In this document: piece by piece, positions 45,327 through 57,780 of the stretch | How positions within the stretch are numbered: the first letter of the stretch is position 1 | Layout: every line of letters starts with the position of its first letter | Assembly: GCA_963556145.1 (NCBI GenBank) | Contig: CAUVYJ010000004.1 | Span: forward strand, 1 to 64,000 | Length of the DNA: 64,000 bases | DNA from: Hygrocybe punicea | Lineage: Eukaryota; Basidiomycota; Agaricomycetes; Agaricales; Hygrophoraceae | Reading direction: 5' to 3' | Notes under the pieces: model-generated | What the model was told of the DNA's origin: nothing | Database searches by the model: none | Seen by the model: the letters and a program-made list of their open reading frames with translations, nothing else | Made by a program: the position numbers and the translations under genes

Positions 45327-46605
45327 CTATGTCTGGGATGCCTTTTGTGCTACAATCTGATCAAACACGACGTCTGGGTCGCCTTTTACATTCACGGAGA
45401 GAGTTTGCTGTGAGGGTTTTAGCCAACCTTGCGAGCTCATCCCGATACCACACTTACCTTGAATGTCAGCTCTTGTGCGGTGAGATCCACCAATTGATGG
45501 GGGAGCGACTGGTACTGGTACCCCTGGACCAGCTGCTGGACCAGCTGTAGATTGCGAAGGACCAGCTGTAGATTGCGGAGGACCAGCTGTAGATTGCGAC
45601 GGACCAGCTGTAGATTGTGAAGGACCAGCTGTAGATTGCGAGGGATTGGGCTCGATCGCGCTGAATTCCATACCGTAACCAGGCTCGCTGGCGAGAACTG
45701 TACCCACAACATCTTTGCCATCACCGTCGTCCAGTAAGTCGATATGTGAACGTTGTTTGGGGCCCGACGTATCCAGGTAAATTGGGTGGGGTGGGAAGTC
45801 AATCTTTTCCTCCAGAATTACGCTGTGTGGTTCATTTCGACGTCGGATCTGAAATTCGGGACCCGTCCAGTGAAATTGATTCGACGGCTTCTTCAGGAGT
45901 TCATCCAGCTTCATCACCAAGTCGGGCCAATCTCCTTCAAAGTGACGCCGAGTTGAAGACTCGAAAGCTTTCGCATTGCAACACTTGGAATTTTTGGCAA
46001 TCTCATGCCTATCCCACTTATACCCCACAACAGCGGAAGCGAAATCCAACAGGGACCGCTGAAAGACGTAAAAGCTGCTGACCCAAAATTTGTCCATCAA
46101 CACAACAAACGAGTTTGCAAACCATGACTGGAACCGGCGATATTTCGTTCGCACCCGATTTTGTTCCTGGATTACCAGCAGAGGTTTTGTTTTGTGGTAG
46201 TAGCATGGGTTGAGGAGTTCACCAAACTCGATGAGATTCCCGACGAGAAGGACCTCTATCAGGCCTTGACTGGTCAAAATGTTGGGGATGTGGGATTTGG
46301 TGAAGGATGTAGCTGCCCACATTGAAAGACACATGAATAGAACATATATGTGCAAATTGGAAGTCAACATTACCAGATGTTTCCCGTTCGTTCATGACGT
46401 GGTCAATCCACATGGTGAGCAGCCTCCGCAACAATTTGAGGGTTTGGTCATTGCTACCCTCGTGGCTCATGACCTCATTGTTGAGCACGAAGGTATGGAT
46501 GACGCCATAACAAGAATCAGCAATGGTTGATGACGCCAAAAAATTGTAACCATCAAGGACCGTATCCTGTAAGCGCAGGATATGATGTGGAGTGGATGGG
46601 CGCAA
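45327..46605 (-). CDS. Uncharacterised mushroom protein, C-terminal block
   Basis: Minus-strand blocks from 46605 (RLQDTVLDGYNFLASS, LLRRLLTMWIDHVMNE) and then 46300-45327 (VVGYKWDRHEIAKNSK, HFEGDWPDLVMKLDELL, FHWTGPEFQIRRRNEP, EKIDFPPHPIYLDTS). I recall this pattern in other Agaricomycete proteins of unknown function; no catalytic motif is evident. The tail holds five PSQSTAG heptads from a 21-bp repeat. An intron near 46375 likely joins the two blocks. It could be the end of the same transcript as 46637-49878, because both lie on the same strand 31 bp apart, or a separate gene. No reliable start codon was identified. Confidence 0.5.
45538..45642. repeat. Five 21-bp tandem repeats in a coding region
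   Basis: Units of the form GACCAGCTGTAGATTGCGAAG, five in a row with small changes, encoding PSQSTAG heptads on the minus strand. The multiple-of-three period preserves the frame. Confidence 0.85.
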
Positions 46606-46636
46606 GTATCTGGAGGCGTTGTGAGTTCTGGTTGGA

Positions 46637-49600
46637 TCAAATTGATGGTAATGTTACTGACAGCACAGAGCCTTCGGACAGCAGCAGCCCCTCTGCATCC
46701 CAATGTCCCAAAGTGCTGCCTTGGCCTTGAGTCTGTACCCAGTTATCAGGGTATGCCGTCCGTGAACTGAAATCTCCATCTAGGTTCCCTTCCGTGGCAT
46801 TGTTTCTTGCCCCCATGAGAACCCAGTACGCTATACCTGTCCTGACTATCGCCACTTTTGCAGAACTACCGGCCACAAAATGCCAGGATGCAGCAAATTT
46901 CGTCGCAGCATTTCCCCAAGCACCATTTTGAATCAAGCCATTGGAGCCGAGGAACCCAGGTTGGCCCCAAGTTTCACGCCGGGCAACTTCACTTGATGCA
47001 AAGTCACTAGCGAGCCATGCATCAGATATAAATGTTGCTATGTTTTGATGCTATCGCCATTGTATGCTCACCGGAACTTCGGCGGAAGATCGTGGCTGGT
47101 GTGGCCGACGGGGAAATTTTTGAGGTTCATGACCTCTGCTCTAGAAGGGTCTATGGATGCAAGATAGATTTGCTCCAGGGTCCCAGACGTCTTCGTGTTG
47201 TTGGGAACTTGGCCAGCTGTGGATGAATAGGTTCAACTTCTCGAAAGGACAACGATATCAGATTCATTACCCTCCATCGGCCGCACCGTAGTCAAAGAAC
47301 CCAAGTGCTCCAGACCCTCTCTATCAAAGGCAAACGTCTCAATTGGGGCATTCAGAAGCAAAATGTGACGCCGGCGGAATATTTGTTGTATCGCAGACGA
47401 CGACATGGCCTTGAATTTTTCCCAATTGACCACAAACACCGTCGATGTGTTGGGCTGATATTCTTCTACCCGGGCACTTGGAAGTCTGTGTACGGGCATG
47501 TTGTTGACATATCGAGCCTCGACTTGGTCAAATAATTGACGTAGGAATTGACATTCAAGCTCAGCCTATTTCAGAATTATCAGTGACTGTTGATGTCAAG
47601 TGAGAGTAAGCCTACCGTGGCAGATGGTGAAGAATGGACATATTCTATGGGCAAGTTCATGGAATATGCATCATACATCCGGAGGCTACTCCCTACTTCA
47701 GATGCCTGTGGAGAAATTGTCAGGAAGCGTGAACATCAGCGATAACAGTTGTGATACCATTGGCTGATGAGCAATGACCAGATCGTGTTCTATGTCATGA
47801 TCATCATGATCAGTGACACCTTGTACGCGTGACTTCTTCGAATCTGGGGGAAGATGAGCCATCACCGGTCCTGCATCCTCTATATTCACATCCCCATCGT
47901 CACTCTGATCCGGGCTTCTAGTCCCATCTCTCTTCCTCTTCATCGAGGCACCGCAAGGCTCATTCACATTGTCACGTACAATATGAAGTGCATCAGATGG
48001 AACCTGACTTCCTGGCGTTGGTGGGATTACATCCTCATTGGGTGCGTGAGTGATCACTTTCCTCTTCATAGGCAAATCATCCACGGAAGGCAATGGTGCG
48101 ACTCGACCTACGTCGTGCTTTGCGGGCTCCTTGCTGTGGTACATCCAATGTGATGGAAATTCCTCGATAAGTCGTGGTTGGGTTTGACGGCAATACTTAA
48201 CGCATGGGGCAGGGACGCCATATTCATCTGGATTCGGTTTTGTGCCTGCGGGAAAGACAGGTATGTCCATGAAGTACAGCATCTGAAGGTTCTTGCGATC
48301 ATAGTAGAATACTTCAGCTTCTTTCAACAAAGGCGCTGACTTTTATGTCCATTCCATTTGTGACACATGATTAGTGGATATATAAACCACAGGCTGATGA
48401 CACAATGCTCACTTTTGAGACCCAACGCAAATACATTGATCCATCATTTTCATCGGTGTCCTCAATCCAGTGAGACCACTTTCCAGCTGGCACAGCTTGA
48501 ATTGGAGGAGGACAAACCCAAGGCTCCCTTTCAGGTGAAAGGTGAATTAGATTAAGGCCGGGTGCCTTGGGGTCACGTTGGGATGGCTCAGAAAAATGCG
48601 GCAAAGTACCAGTGTCCACTGAAATAGGATTCGCCGACATATAGGACGACGCTGCTAACCTGAAGAGACATTTCAGTTAGCATTTTGATATTATATCATT
48701 GAAAGGAAGCTGCAGTGCCAGAGCTGCGCCATATACCCAATGGAAGCATCAGTTTTCTTCTTCGTCTGTATGTAACCAGCCTGCGGGTGCCATCCTTGAC
48801 TCCATGACGAAGACAAATTCCCAGAGTGTTTGGTTGATGGCATACTGCGATCTTCATCCAAATCATCGAAATCCAATGTGCAAGCCAGTCTTAGTCGCCG
48901 GGCACAGGCATCATAATAATTTTGACCAGGCACAACACGCTGTGCAACTTCTGATGTTGCAACGAAATCGGGAAGAGCAGAGGCACGGCGGTGATCTTCG
49001 ACCTGCGATGACTCTGAATGTGGGAAATCGACGTCAGGGACGTATTCGTGAACAATGAAGCCTGGCACTCCTCCGGTCACCAGTAGCCAAAGTGACATTT
49101 TTTCATCTGATGCCGAGCCATTTAACCAAACACCCACAAAGGATTCATTAGCGGGTGGGATGGGTGTCCCGCGTAGAGATTCCAGATTAGGGGGCCAATC
49201 AGCACTCTCTATTCTGCGAGCCATGGAAACCCAGGCCAATTTCTCCTTGATGCCTCTTTGAACCTGCATCGTTTTATCCACGGCATCTTCCCACGATAGC
49301 TCGCCTGATATATGTAGCAAATCGTCCGGCTCGGGGTACTTGGGATAGTTGATGAAAATGCAACTATTTTGCACCTTCTGTACTTTTCGCAGTCGATATA
49401 TCGCGGCATCTACGCCCTGACAACGATCCGCGAGCGCATTGAGAAATCTGTCCTCCAGGTGACCTGTGTGATTTTCTTTGCAAACCCAATACCGATGAAG
49501 CGGTTCAAATTCCACCGTCAGTGGTGACGTTGGCCGTGGGATAAAGGCGTGCCACGGGTATGATGCGGTGTAATACTGGGGAGCGACAGTAGGATCAAAT

Positions 49601-49878
49601 CGACCGAGGTGGCCATCAAATCGACGTAAGGTCCGATTTGCATGAGGTAAGTATGTAAACCGGGTGCCGACTTTTCCTGGGAGAAATGGTGTCTGAGAGG
49701 AATTGGGGGACCAGATTTCCCACCGTTTTGAATTAATGGTGACATCGCGTCCATTACAGGTTGAGAAGGGGGGCAAATAGTACTCAAACCTATCATCAAC
49801 GATTGGGATTCGAGTGTAACCACGGTAAGTTGCCAGACGCGATGTCGAATAATTGAAACCCGGTAGAGTGGACATCAT
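46637..49878 (-). CDS. Uncharacterised multi-exon mushroom protein
   Basis: Starts at ATG 49878 with a long first exon to about 48765: VDDRFEYYLPPFSTCNGRDV, PYSWHAF-type blocks, and LSWEDAVDKTMQVQRGIKEK. Further exons (about 48659-48423, 48331-47750, 47698-47610, 47570-47280, 47220-47080, then 47013 down to 46637) follow introns of 48-75 nt with GT/AG ends, many of which join in phase. Blocks include EAEVFYYDRKNLQMLYFMDIP and LPSARVEEYQP. A Lys/Arg and Asp/Glu-rich linker with SMKRKRDG suggests nuclear localisation. I recognise this as a recurring but unnamed Agaricomycete family; its function is unknown. No disabling lesion was found in the part I could phase. Confidence 0.6.
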
Positions 49879-50103
49879 AAGTAAAATCTAACAGGCAAAG
49901 TCAGTAAATGGACTGTTGAGTCAAGGGTGCTTAAATTCCAAGTTTAGGGGGAAAAAACTGATCAGACTACGTTGACTAATGCCATGGTGCACCAACTCAC
50001 AATGTAACTTATAGCTGGAATGATTACAAGGTTTGAAGGACTTAGAATCGAACCCTAACACGTGATTGGACCTCACCAAATACAGGCAAACATCGCAATG
50101 TAT

Positions 50104-50570
50104 AAAAGGCTGATGTTTGTCGTCTTCAAACTCATTCCTCTTTGCCCTCGTCCATCGCGACAGTGCAATTGGAATGGCGGCGCTTGCCCTTGTCCATCGT
50201 GACAGGGCGAGTGATAACGCATCTGCTGCTCACACCAACTGCTTGCCGGTCTAGACAGCGGTTGGTGTGATGCGGATCGTTGCCCTCGTCCATCGTGACA
50301 GGGTAATGATCCATAGTGTTGGACAACTAATAGAGTATGCCTTGTCTGTCATGACGGGCAAAAGTATTAGTTAACCAACGACTGGAGGGACCTCAGCAAT
50401 GAGCGCCCACCAAATGGGCTCTGGGGGTTAGGATCATGGGGGATGTGTTTGTCCCCCTTGGTTCATGCTTAGGCAACCTACTTTATTGTAGCGGGCCGGG
50501 CATCAATACTGTTCCGTACTCAGTGATGCTGAGGACATGGTATCTAATCTCACATTCGTCATGGGTCAGC
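50104..50570. repeat. Left arm of a 467-bp inverted repeat
   Basis: Matches the reverse complement of 56471-56937 almost throughout. It contains three internal copies of GCCCTYGTCCATCGYGACAG and the phrase GCGCCCACCAAATGGG. The arm reads toward the two-gene block at 51.5-55.6 kb. No open coding region of substance. Confidence 0.9.
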
Positions 50571-51534
50571 CCCAGTGAAAAGTCGCACGTTTAAAAAGGA
50601 TTTGGATATGATATGAGAAGTCTTTTTAAAATGGGTTGCAAATAATAAAATCGTTCCGAGAGAAGACAACGATTAAAAATGAGAATAAACTAACCAAAAA
50701 ATAGAGACTTATGTTCTTGTAGTCCGGTGCACAAAGAACTCTTTTTTTGTGTAACTAAGACAAGATATATCCAATACGAGAATGAAGATGAAGCACTGTA
50801 TGCCTGTGATGATGTCATGGCTGGGACTTAACGTTACATTTTCTCATTCGTTCCATTCCTCTCCACTTCCTACTTCCATGTCCTTGCCCCTCGTCCTCAC
50901 CCCTCCCTTTGCCTCGCTTGCCCACCTCTACCACCGCCACTATCACCATTATGATGACTACCACTAGCCGAGCCTGAGCACAGCACCCAGGCTCTCACAG
51001 TTACAATTTCCCAGAAATGCGATGCTGCACGCCACCATTTTGGAACATGCGTAAAGTGGAGTCCCTCTCGGGCCTCAGTCAAAAAAGAAAATACTCAAAT
51101 GTGTATCCAAGACAATAGCAGGTGCTAGTAAGTGTGCCCGCCCCCGTCGGCTACACGTAAGTGCTGTTCACAATGGTCTGCAATTAAACAACAATGAAAC
51201 ACAGGCACCCGAGCAAACCGCAGTGTTCCTACAAGCCTTGTACCCTTCTTGGCTGGTATTTTTACCCGGAGGGTCGATGGGTTGAGGTCTGGATTTTTGC
51301 TGGATTCCAAACTTGGGTTGCCGGGAATGGGGGAGCGGCAGCTCTTTTTACCTACACTTTCTAAATGTTTTCAACTCTTTTCAACTTGAAATGTTATTCA
51401 TTCCAACACTATCTAATAAGAAAAACATCGAGCAGGAGTGCAGATTTAGTTTAAAATATGGCAAATTTATGATATTTGTGTTTATACCACATAAAACTTT
51501 CTAAACCTTGCGACTTTTCACTGGGGTTGAACCA
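50571..51534. other. Intergenic region, no gene seen
   Basis: About 960 bp between the left inverted repeat and the 3' end of the nuclease-kinase gene. AT-rich with C-rich runs near 50880-50950. Open frames are short and composition-driven. Confidence 0.4.
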
Positions 51535-53539
51535 TCACTGGTATATCAGGTTTACAAACCAATTCAAGACTTTGTGTATGGTAGCATAAATCAAAGCGAA
51601 GGTACCTGGATCTGGAGTTGGTAAATACTTAAGTGTCATCATGTTGTTCATTCTCCATCCAGGATGTGAAACCGTCTCACCTGGAGTGTCCGTTGATTCA
51701 TCAACTGAGCCGGGGAACCCAATGCCAAGGGCTTGACACAGCTCCAACAGTTCATCACAATGTTCTCCGTCACAGACATGACCACATTCCGACTGCCCAA
51801 AGTCAAGGACCGAGATGTCACCGTCGTAAGATATGGCCACATTTCGGGCATCCAAGTCGCCATGGATGACTCCTGACTTGTGAATTTCCATAACTAAGAT
51901 GAGAAGCTTGTGTCTGCACATTTTTCAAACAGAATCAATGATTTGTGTCACTGGATCGAAGAGTTGAGATATACCTCTGCCTGGGGGTTAATTGCTCAAA
52001 GGAGTCCAACGCGTCACCACAATCAGAGAGCAGCAATACCTTCCCAATGCCGATTATCTGAAAGAGCCCATAACACAGGGGTATTCCTTGGTATTGAAGA
52101 CTTCGAAGCATTACGTATGCCTGCAACTCCCTAGCGACTGAGTCTTCATCATGACCGTCTACTTTTCCCACCACCGGAAAATTACCATAGTTACCACGAT
52201 AGAGAACTGTGGTTCCACTAGCTATGATACTGTGGAAGTCGACGAAACCCGACGGCGTCTGCAGGGTCCATGGACTGGCAATGGATTGCAGTGTGAACAT
52301 GACGGCTTTGCAGTTTGTGTGATACCTCATTTGGGAAGGACATCCAACACAACCTCCAGCCATGATAGGATATGCCATGATGGAATTTCGTATGATCCGG
52401 GACTGTAGAGAGGGTCACTGTCAATGAACAAATCAGATGAACAACACATTGGTTACACACAATAGGCAAGCTGAGAAGACCCGCAGCATCATGGCTTGTC
52501 ATAGAAGACGTATGCAATTTTCTATGCATGGACATTGCAAAGAAATGGGCCATATGCGAAAGGCTTCTCCTCTGAACAGCCTCATCTTCTGAACGACAAC
52601 TGTAGGCATGTGTTATAGAGATTTTCTCATCGTGGCAGATCAACAACACAAATTGTTCTTCAGATGCAATGATAGCATGTTTGAAACCATGAACTCGATG
52701 TTGGTGCCAGACCTAAATGTGCACAAATGTATAATCAATACTGTGATGTGTGAATGGAAAATGCGGGGCATATTGTCAGGGTTCACCTGGAAGATGATCA
52801 TTTGCAATTTCTTTTTCCACGATTCTTTGTAGAACATAAGGCCGGAACTGCTGTCATTGCCATCATCTGCCCCCTTCCCCGCCTCATTTGCATCAGGATG
52901 CATCTTGACAATTTTTCCTGGGGTTATCCAAGAGCCGATCATACCCAACACCGATACTTGTTGGGATGTGGAACTACGGCTTGTTAATACACGGTTGGTC
53001 TTGAATTCTACACCAGCAACCTTTAACTCCGATGCAACATTCACAATGACTGCATCTACCCGTCCGCTGGATCCAACAATGCTGGTATTGACAATTTTCC
53101 AATTTCCTTTTGGATATCTGCTGGGCGGTAAAGACTGCCGAAGTTCATAAAGACAGATGGATGCAACGAGGGCTGGCCTTATCACGGACTTCTCGACATA
53201 TGCTCTTGTATCGTTCTCCGACGTGATGACCTCTGGGATTTCATCCTTTATGGCTTCTATATTCCAATACAAATTGGCAGATGGGTGGTCTCGCAGCTCG
53301 GGCCCATAATTGGACAACATCATTTCTGACCACTGTAAATCGTACGGTAATTCCACCTCCCATCTGGCCAGATCCAAATTTTCCAGCTGACGAAGTGTTT
53401 TTGCTGATATTTTTTCTGCCGGTGTAAGTGTTTTTGTCTGTGCGGATTTGGCCCTTGATGGAGGAGGATCTGGTCGGCTAAGTCCGAAATGGGTAGAAAA
53501 TGAAACGGTTTCAGTTGAAGTTACTTGCCAAGAATTCAT
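51535..53539 (-). CDS. PD-(D/E)XK nuclease-like / protein kinase-like fusion
   Basis: Starts at ATG 53537-53539. Exon 1 (53539-52787) joins exon 2 (from 52712) in phase. The N-terminal part has a nuclease-like pattern: GRVDAVIVN with a candidate Asp, then GVEFKTNRVL giving ExK, then IIFQVWHQHRVHGFKHAII with the Gln often seen in this fold. The C-terminal part is kinase-like: YRGNYGNFPVVGKVDG (candidate nucleotide-binding Lys), SVARELQAYVML (candidate helix Glu), HKSGVIHGDLDARNVAI (catalytic HGDL...N) and VLDFGQSE (metal-binding DFG), ending at 51535. Introns near 52490, 52350-52250 and 51990-51900 have GT/AG ends. The kinase resembles fungal FunK1-type or small-molecule kinases. Nuclease plus kinase fusions are known among CRN-like effectors; that link is inference. 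Confidence 0.65.
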
Positions 53540-54082
53540 GCTGATTGGTTGGTGGTCATCTCGCGTCTATTTGACCAATCTCAATTTCTCCCTGCACCAA
53601 TTTAAAGTTTGATTGCATCAGAGCATTTTCACGTGTGACATTTGTCACGCATCATGTCCTCAACCTTTCGATACAGAAGTGACATTTCGATTGAAAATAT
53701 AACCTTATTTGTAGGCATAGATCAAACTTGCTTTTGCTTCTCTTCAATACACAGGTCTGCTTCCTGGGAGTTGTGTGGGAATCAATTACATGTGGTTCCC
53801 AGGAGCCATGAATTTTGTTGTTGAAATGTGGATGAAGGAGTTAGGCTTTTCGTGAGTTATGCCTGGCAACCGTGACAATTTTCATCACATGACATTAGTG
53901 TAGTGCTCTCAGTCGGTGTCAAAATTTGTATACAACTAAGTTAGCACTACCTCTGGTAGATTATATTGTAGACTAAAAGTTCTCATTTGAGGGGAAAAAT
54001 TAATCCATCTCAGTTTCGAATACTTCAAGTCACCGTGATTGGTAATTACAACCAGAATCAGGATAAGCATAAATCTACCTAA
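53540..54082. other. Intergenic region, no gene seen
   Basis: About 540 bp between the start of the nuclease-kinase gene and the 3' end of the dioxygenase gene; it presumably holds the nuclease-kinase promoter. Confidence 0.4.
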
Positions 54083-55558
54083 TCAATGCCAATTCTGTGC
54101 AGATGTAAATAATGGATTCATCAGCTGGGTGAAAACCTTCTGCCGACTCCAAACTGGTTTATCAATACCCAGTCGGTCATGCACCATGTTTCGCATGTAG
54201 TGTGCTACACATATCCTTTCGCCCCCATCCCATTTCTCCACACTGTGACTGAGAATCTTACCACAGATCTCCACTACAGTCCCAGGGGTGTATGCAAGAC
54301 TGGCACCAATTTCGGGAATGGTAAGTCGTGCATTGGTATGAGTCCCGCAGCTGGCCAGTAAGTCATACCACTCCGGACAACCTCCAGTGTCTCGGTGTGG
54401 TGGGGTAACTCTGTTTACGATCACTGCTATCCCTGTGAACACAGAGGGCCATAATAGGGCATTTTCATGAACTTTTGGCAGTTCATTGTCGTCAACGAGT
54501 CCTCCAATCGCAGCGAGACCGGCTTTATACAATGCACGGTGGGTTATAGCAGTGATGCCGTTGAGGACCATCTCCGTCGGCTTCATGCTTGTCATCCATG
54601 TAGCTGGCTCACTCCCACGCAGTGTCGTGGACGTCAGCAATTGATCTTCCAGTCTCTGACAAGGGGTTGATGTTAACTGATAGACTTTAACCCAAATGAC
54701 GTTTGGACAATGAAGATACCTCTCTACCCTGAGCGAACCATGCAGGTGAAAAATCAATCGACCCTGGTTGAAAGCGTGGATTGGCCGGTGCCATAAAGAG
54801 ATCAGGATGATTCCTCCATTGCACACTTTTCCCTTCTTCATGCTTGGAGAGAGCAGTTAGATGTGATTGTGATAGAGGTCTAGAGATAGACCCAATGCTC
54901 TTGTTTGTTTCCTCCTGTTCGGGTTAATATGTGGAGGGGTAAAGCTCGCTCAGAAGCTTGCTCACCGTCCTGCTAGGATCCAGGATGTCTGGAAGATACC
55001 AGACAAGAATGGAGCCAAATTTATCCATAATTGTAGCAGGTTCGTCCAGTTCTCCAATATTTATACCGTGGAAAAACTTTCGCATGTGTTCCTCGCTCTT
55101 CGGTGTTGCCTTTTTGATGTTCTTGACTCTGTTCACCACTCGATTGGCGTCCCATGGCAAAATTACTGCATTTCAACAGCAAGTCAGCAAGCACATGTAT
55201 TGTATATTTTATCCTCACTGGGGTTCAAAATCGCCGCTGCAACCGTTAAGGCAACTCTTTCCAACTCATTGGCAGTCACAGCTTGCCCTGCGTCATCGTT
55301 CTTGGGCAACTGGTTTCTCATATGCAAAATCCGGGTTCTGAACCAGCAGTACGAATCAGCAGAGGGGCTTAAGCGATGGGGTATTGCATCAGGGAGAACA
55401 AACCTGATCCTCTGGTTTTCAAGAGCAGGGGTTTGGGGTAAACGCATGTTGGGCCTTGGGTAAAATGAAGTCATGTCTGACAGGACAGATTTCAGTTTTA
55501 GCCAGAACAATTTTTGGACATCTTCAATGACAGGAACCCTAGATGGTGCATCAGTCAA
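54083..55558 (-). CDS. TET/JBP-type 2-oxoglutarate/Fe(II) dioxygenase
   Basis: Minus-strand gene of four or more exons starting at ATG 55558. Introns near 55240-55180, 54959-54898 and 54723-54658 have GT/AG ends and join in phase. Family blocks: ILVWYLPDILDPSR, IDFSPAWFAQG, LWPSVFTGIAVIVNR, then the iron-binding H-x-D in TPPHRDTGG (about 54400), LAYTPGTVVEICG, and the second His and 2-oxoglutarate-binding Arg in LSHSVEKWDGGERICVAHYMR (about 54250-54190). All expected ligands are present. Fungal TET/JBP enzymes oxidise 5-methylcytosine in DNA and are expanded in mushrooms together with KDZ transposons. The gene sits with the nuclease-kinase gene between 467-bp inverted repeats and no lesion was found. 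Substrate specificity is inferred from family. Confidence 0.75.
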
Positions 55559-56470
55559 TTAATTGTTGTTTGACACAACATATAACGCACATGGGTGTTG
55601 GCTTTAAAACTTTACTCCGACTGTTCCTTCCTACATCCTGACATTCTCTCTTTCGCTTGTGTCGATTCTCGTTCAATGTCATGGATATGTTCTAACTTTC
55701 AGACACGTGACGATGTTAGATATATATACACGGTCAAAGTCACCTGACCATTTTCCCAGGCCATCAATAAGCGCGTTTTGGCTTGCCCAGCTTGGACTCC
55801 CGTACTTTCTACTTGTTGCTAAAGTCTTCCACCAGTTCTCCAATCATGCCTTGAATTTGCAGGACCTCATTGGAATGCTGGGGATGATGCTGATTTAGCT
55901 TGACCAAAAACTTATCTCAAGAGTTACAAAACGAGTTATGCAATGGATGGTGTGATGCAATGGATGGTGTGATGTCAGACTTTTGCTCTGACTATGATGT
56001 GTATTGCAAGACACTGGCTCCCAGTCACACTGAGGTCACACATCATTCTAGCACTGTTGTCTCTTTTTTCAGTGAATTTGACATTCATAGCATATTTTTC
56101 TTACGTTTTTGACAAAGTTATCTTATCTGGAGGGTGATTAAATCCAATAGAATGCGTAATGCATATAGGAACAACATCAACATTCTTTCCTGTCCACCTA
56201 AGACCGTCCAAAACGCCAATCCAGACAGTGTTCATGTGCCTTCGCATTGGTCCGGGCCAACATTCAAAAGTTTGGTCGATTTCCTCCTCTCATTCTTATC
56301 TTATTATCTGGCTTGTTTTGGTGTTATTACCGGATTTCAAATTTTGCAGCCAGACAGCAAGGGCCTCCACCCATGGAGGCACACCGCCGCATTATTGGGC
56401 ATCCCATCGTCCCATTCTCAAAGCGATAGATCGTTTTCGAATATTCATACTCAAGTCAAGCCCTACCATT
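55559..56470. other. Intergenic region upstream of the dioxygenase
   Basis: About 910 bp to the right inverted repeat, with a TATATATA at 55721-55728 and a CAATGGATGGTGTGATG tandem pair at about 55941-55973. Open frames on the plus strand (for example 55659-55898) have no recognisable similarity. Confidence 0.4.
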
Positions 56471-56937
56471 GCTGACCCATGACAAAAGTGAGATTATATA
56501 CAATGTCCTCAGCATCACTGAGTACGGGACAATACTGATGCCCGGCCCGCTACAATAAAGTAGGTTGCCTAAGCATGAACCAAGGGGGACAAACACATCC
56601 CCCATGATCCTAACCCCCAGAGCCCATTTGGTGGGCGCTCATTGCTGAGGTCCCTCCAGTCGTTGGTTAACTAATACTTTTGCCCGTCATGACAGACAAG
56701 GCATACTCTATTAGTTGTCCAACACTATGGATCATTACCCTGTCACGAGGGACGAGGGCAACGATCCGCATCACACCAACCGCTGTCAAGACCGGCAAGC
56801 AGTTGGTGTGAGCAGCAGATGCGTTATCACTCGCCCTGTCACGATGGACAAGGGCAAGCGCCGCCATTCCAATTGCACTGTCGCGATGGACGAGGGCAAA
56901 GAGGAATGAGTTTGAAGACGACAAGCATCAGCCTTTT
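56471..56937. repeat. Right arm of the 467-bp inverted repeat
   Basis: Reverse complement of 50104-50570 with few differences, mostly C/T and G/A. Its distal end is followed by weaker similarity (about 60 bp) to the sequence outside the left arm. Confidence 0.9.
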
Positions 56938-57780
56938 AAACACTTGTGTTTGTATGTTGGTGTTTGCCTTTATGTGGTTCCACATCACCTGACTAATCTG
57001 GGCACTCTTAATAGCTTGATCATCTGTCTGCTCCGCGCTCACCGTTGTCTGCTTGACCGAGCCATACTGCATTACTCGTTACTTGGAGGACCTTGGTTTT
57101 GTTCGCGTGCAAATTGTTCTTGAGTATCAATGCGTCTCAAGTTTCCTTGGGTGTATCTCCAGTCTGAGGCATGGATGCTCGAGAAAGATGCAAAATCACA
57201 AATCCTCTTTGATATTCAGGGGTCAAGGTGAGCCTCCGATATCAATTCCAGGACGATGGTCATGATCACTATCCTTTTAGAGTCATTTTGGGTATTTTGG
57301 GATTACGTGTCCCATCATTCACGATTAGAGTAGATCATGAAGTTACCACATGTAAAGTGTGTTACAAGGATGATGTTATATGTGTTTTCTAACACTACCT
57401 ACGTATAGATGACTTTACCAGATAGCGACAACGTAGGCGTTCGGGTCTTGACACTGGAATTTGCTATTTCTCGCCGCTTGGATTCCGGCGTGTGCTCGTT
57501 TTTAGGACGGAAAGACAATGGTTGGATGACTTTTTGCATTCATTCTGCTTGTTGACATTAACCGTAACATCATGACAATCATGAACAGCGTTGGTAACCA
57601 GACATCGACTAGGAATATACTTCGACACAGATCACCACAGTTGGATGGAATCTTCTTACAAGGAACTTGTTGCTTCCATAATGCGTACCATGGGGTTACA
57701 TCACATCACATTCTTCAAGTAAGTAGGTTGGCTTGTGTGAATTATGACGATGATGATGTCTGAAGTCAAACGTGGGATCT
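56938..57780. other. Intergenic region; possible 5' exons of the Ulp1 gene
   Basis: About 840 bp. A protein-like stretch at 57590-57720 (QTSTRNILRHRSPQLDGIF) could be an upstream exon of the plus-strand Ulp1 gene, but I could not join it with confidence. Otherwise no feature seen. Confidence 0.35.

Noticed and set aside
50132..56909. Paired small proteins in the 467-bp arms
   Set aside because: The frames arise from the internal GTCCATCG repeats in each arm and are not supported by splice or domain evidence.
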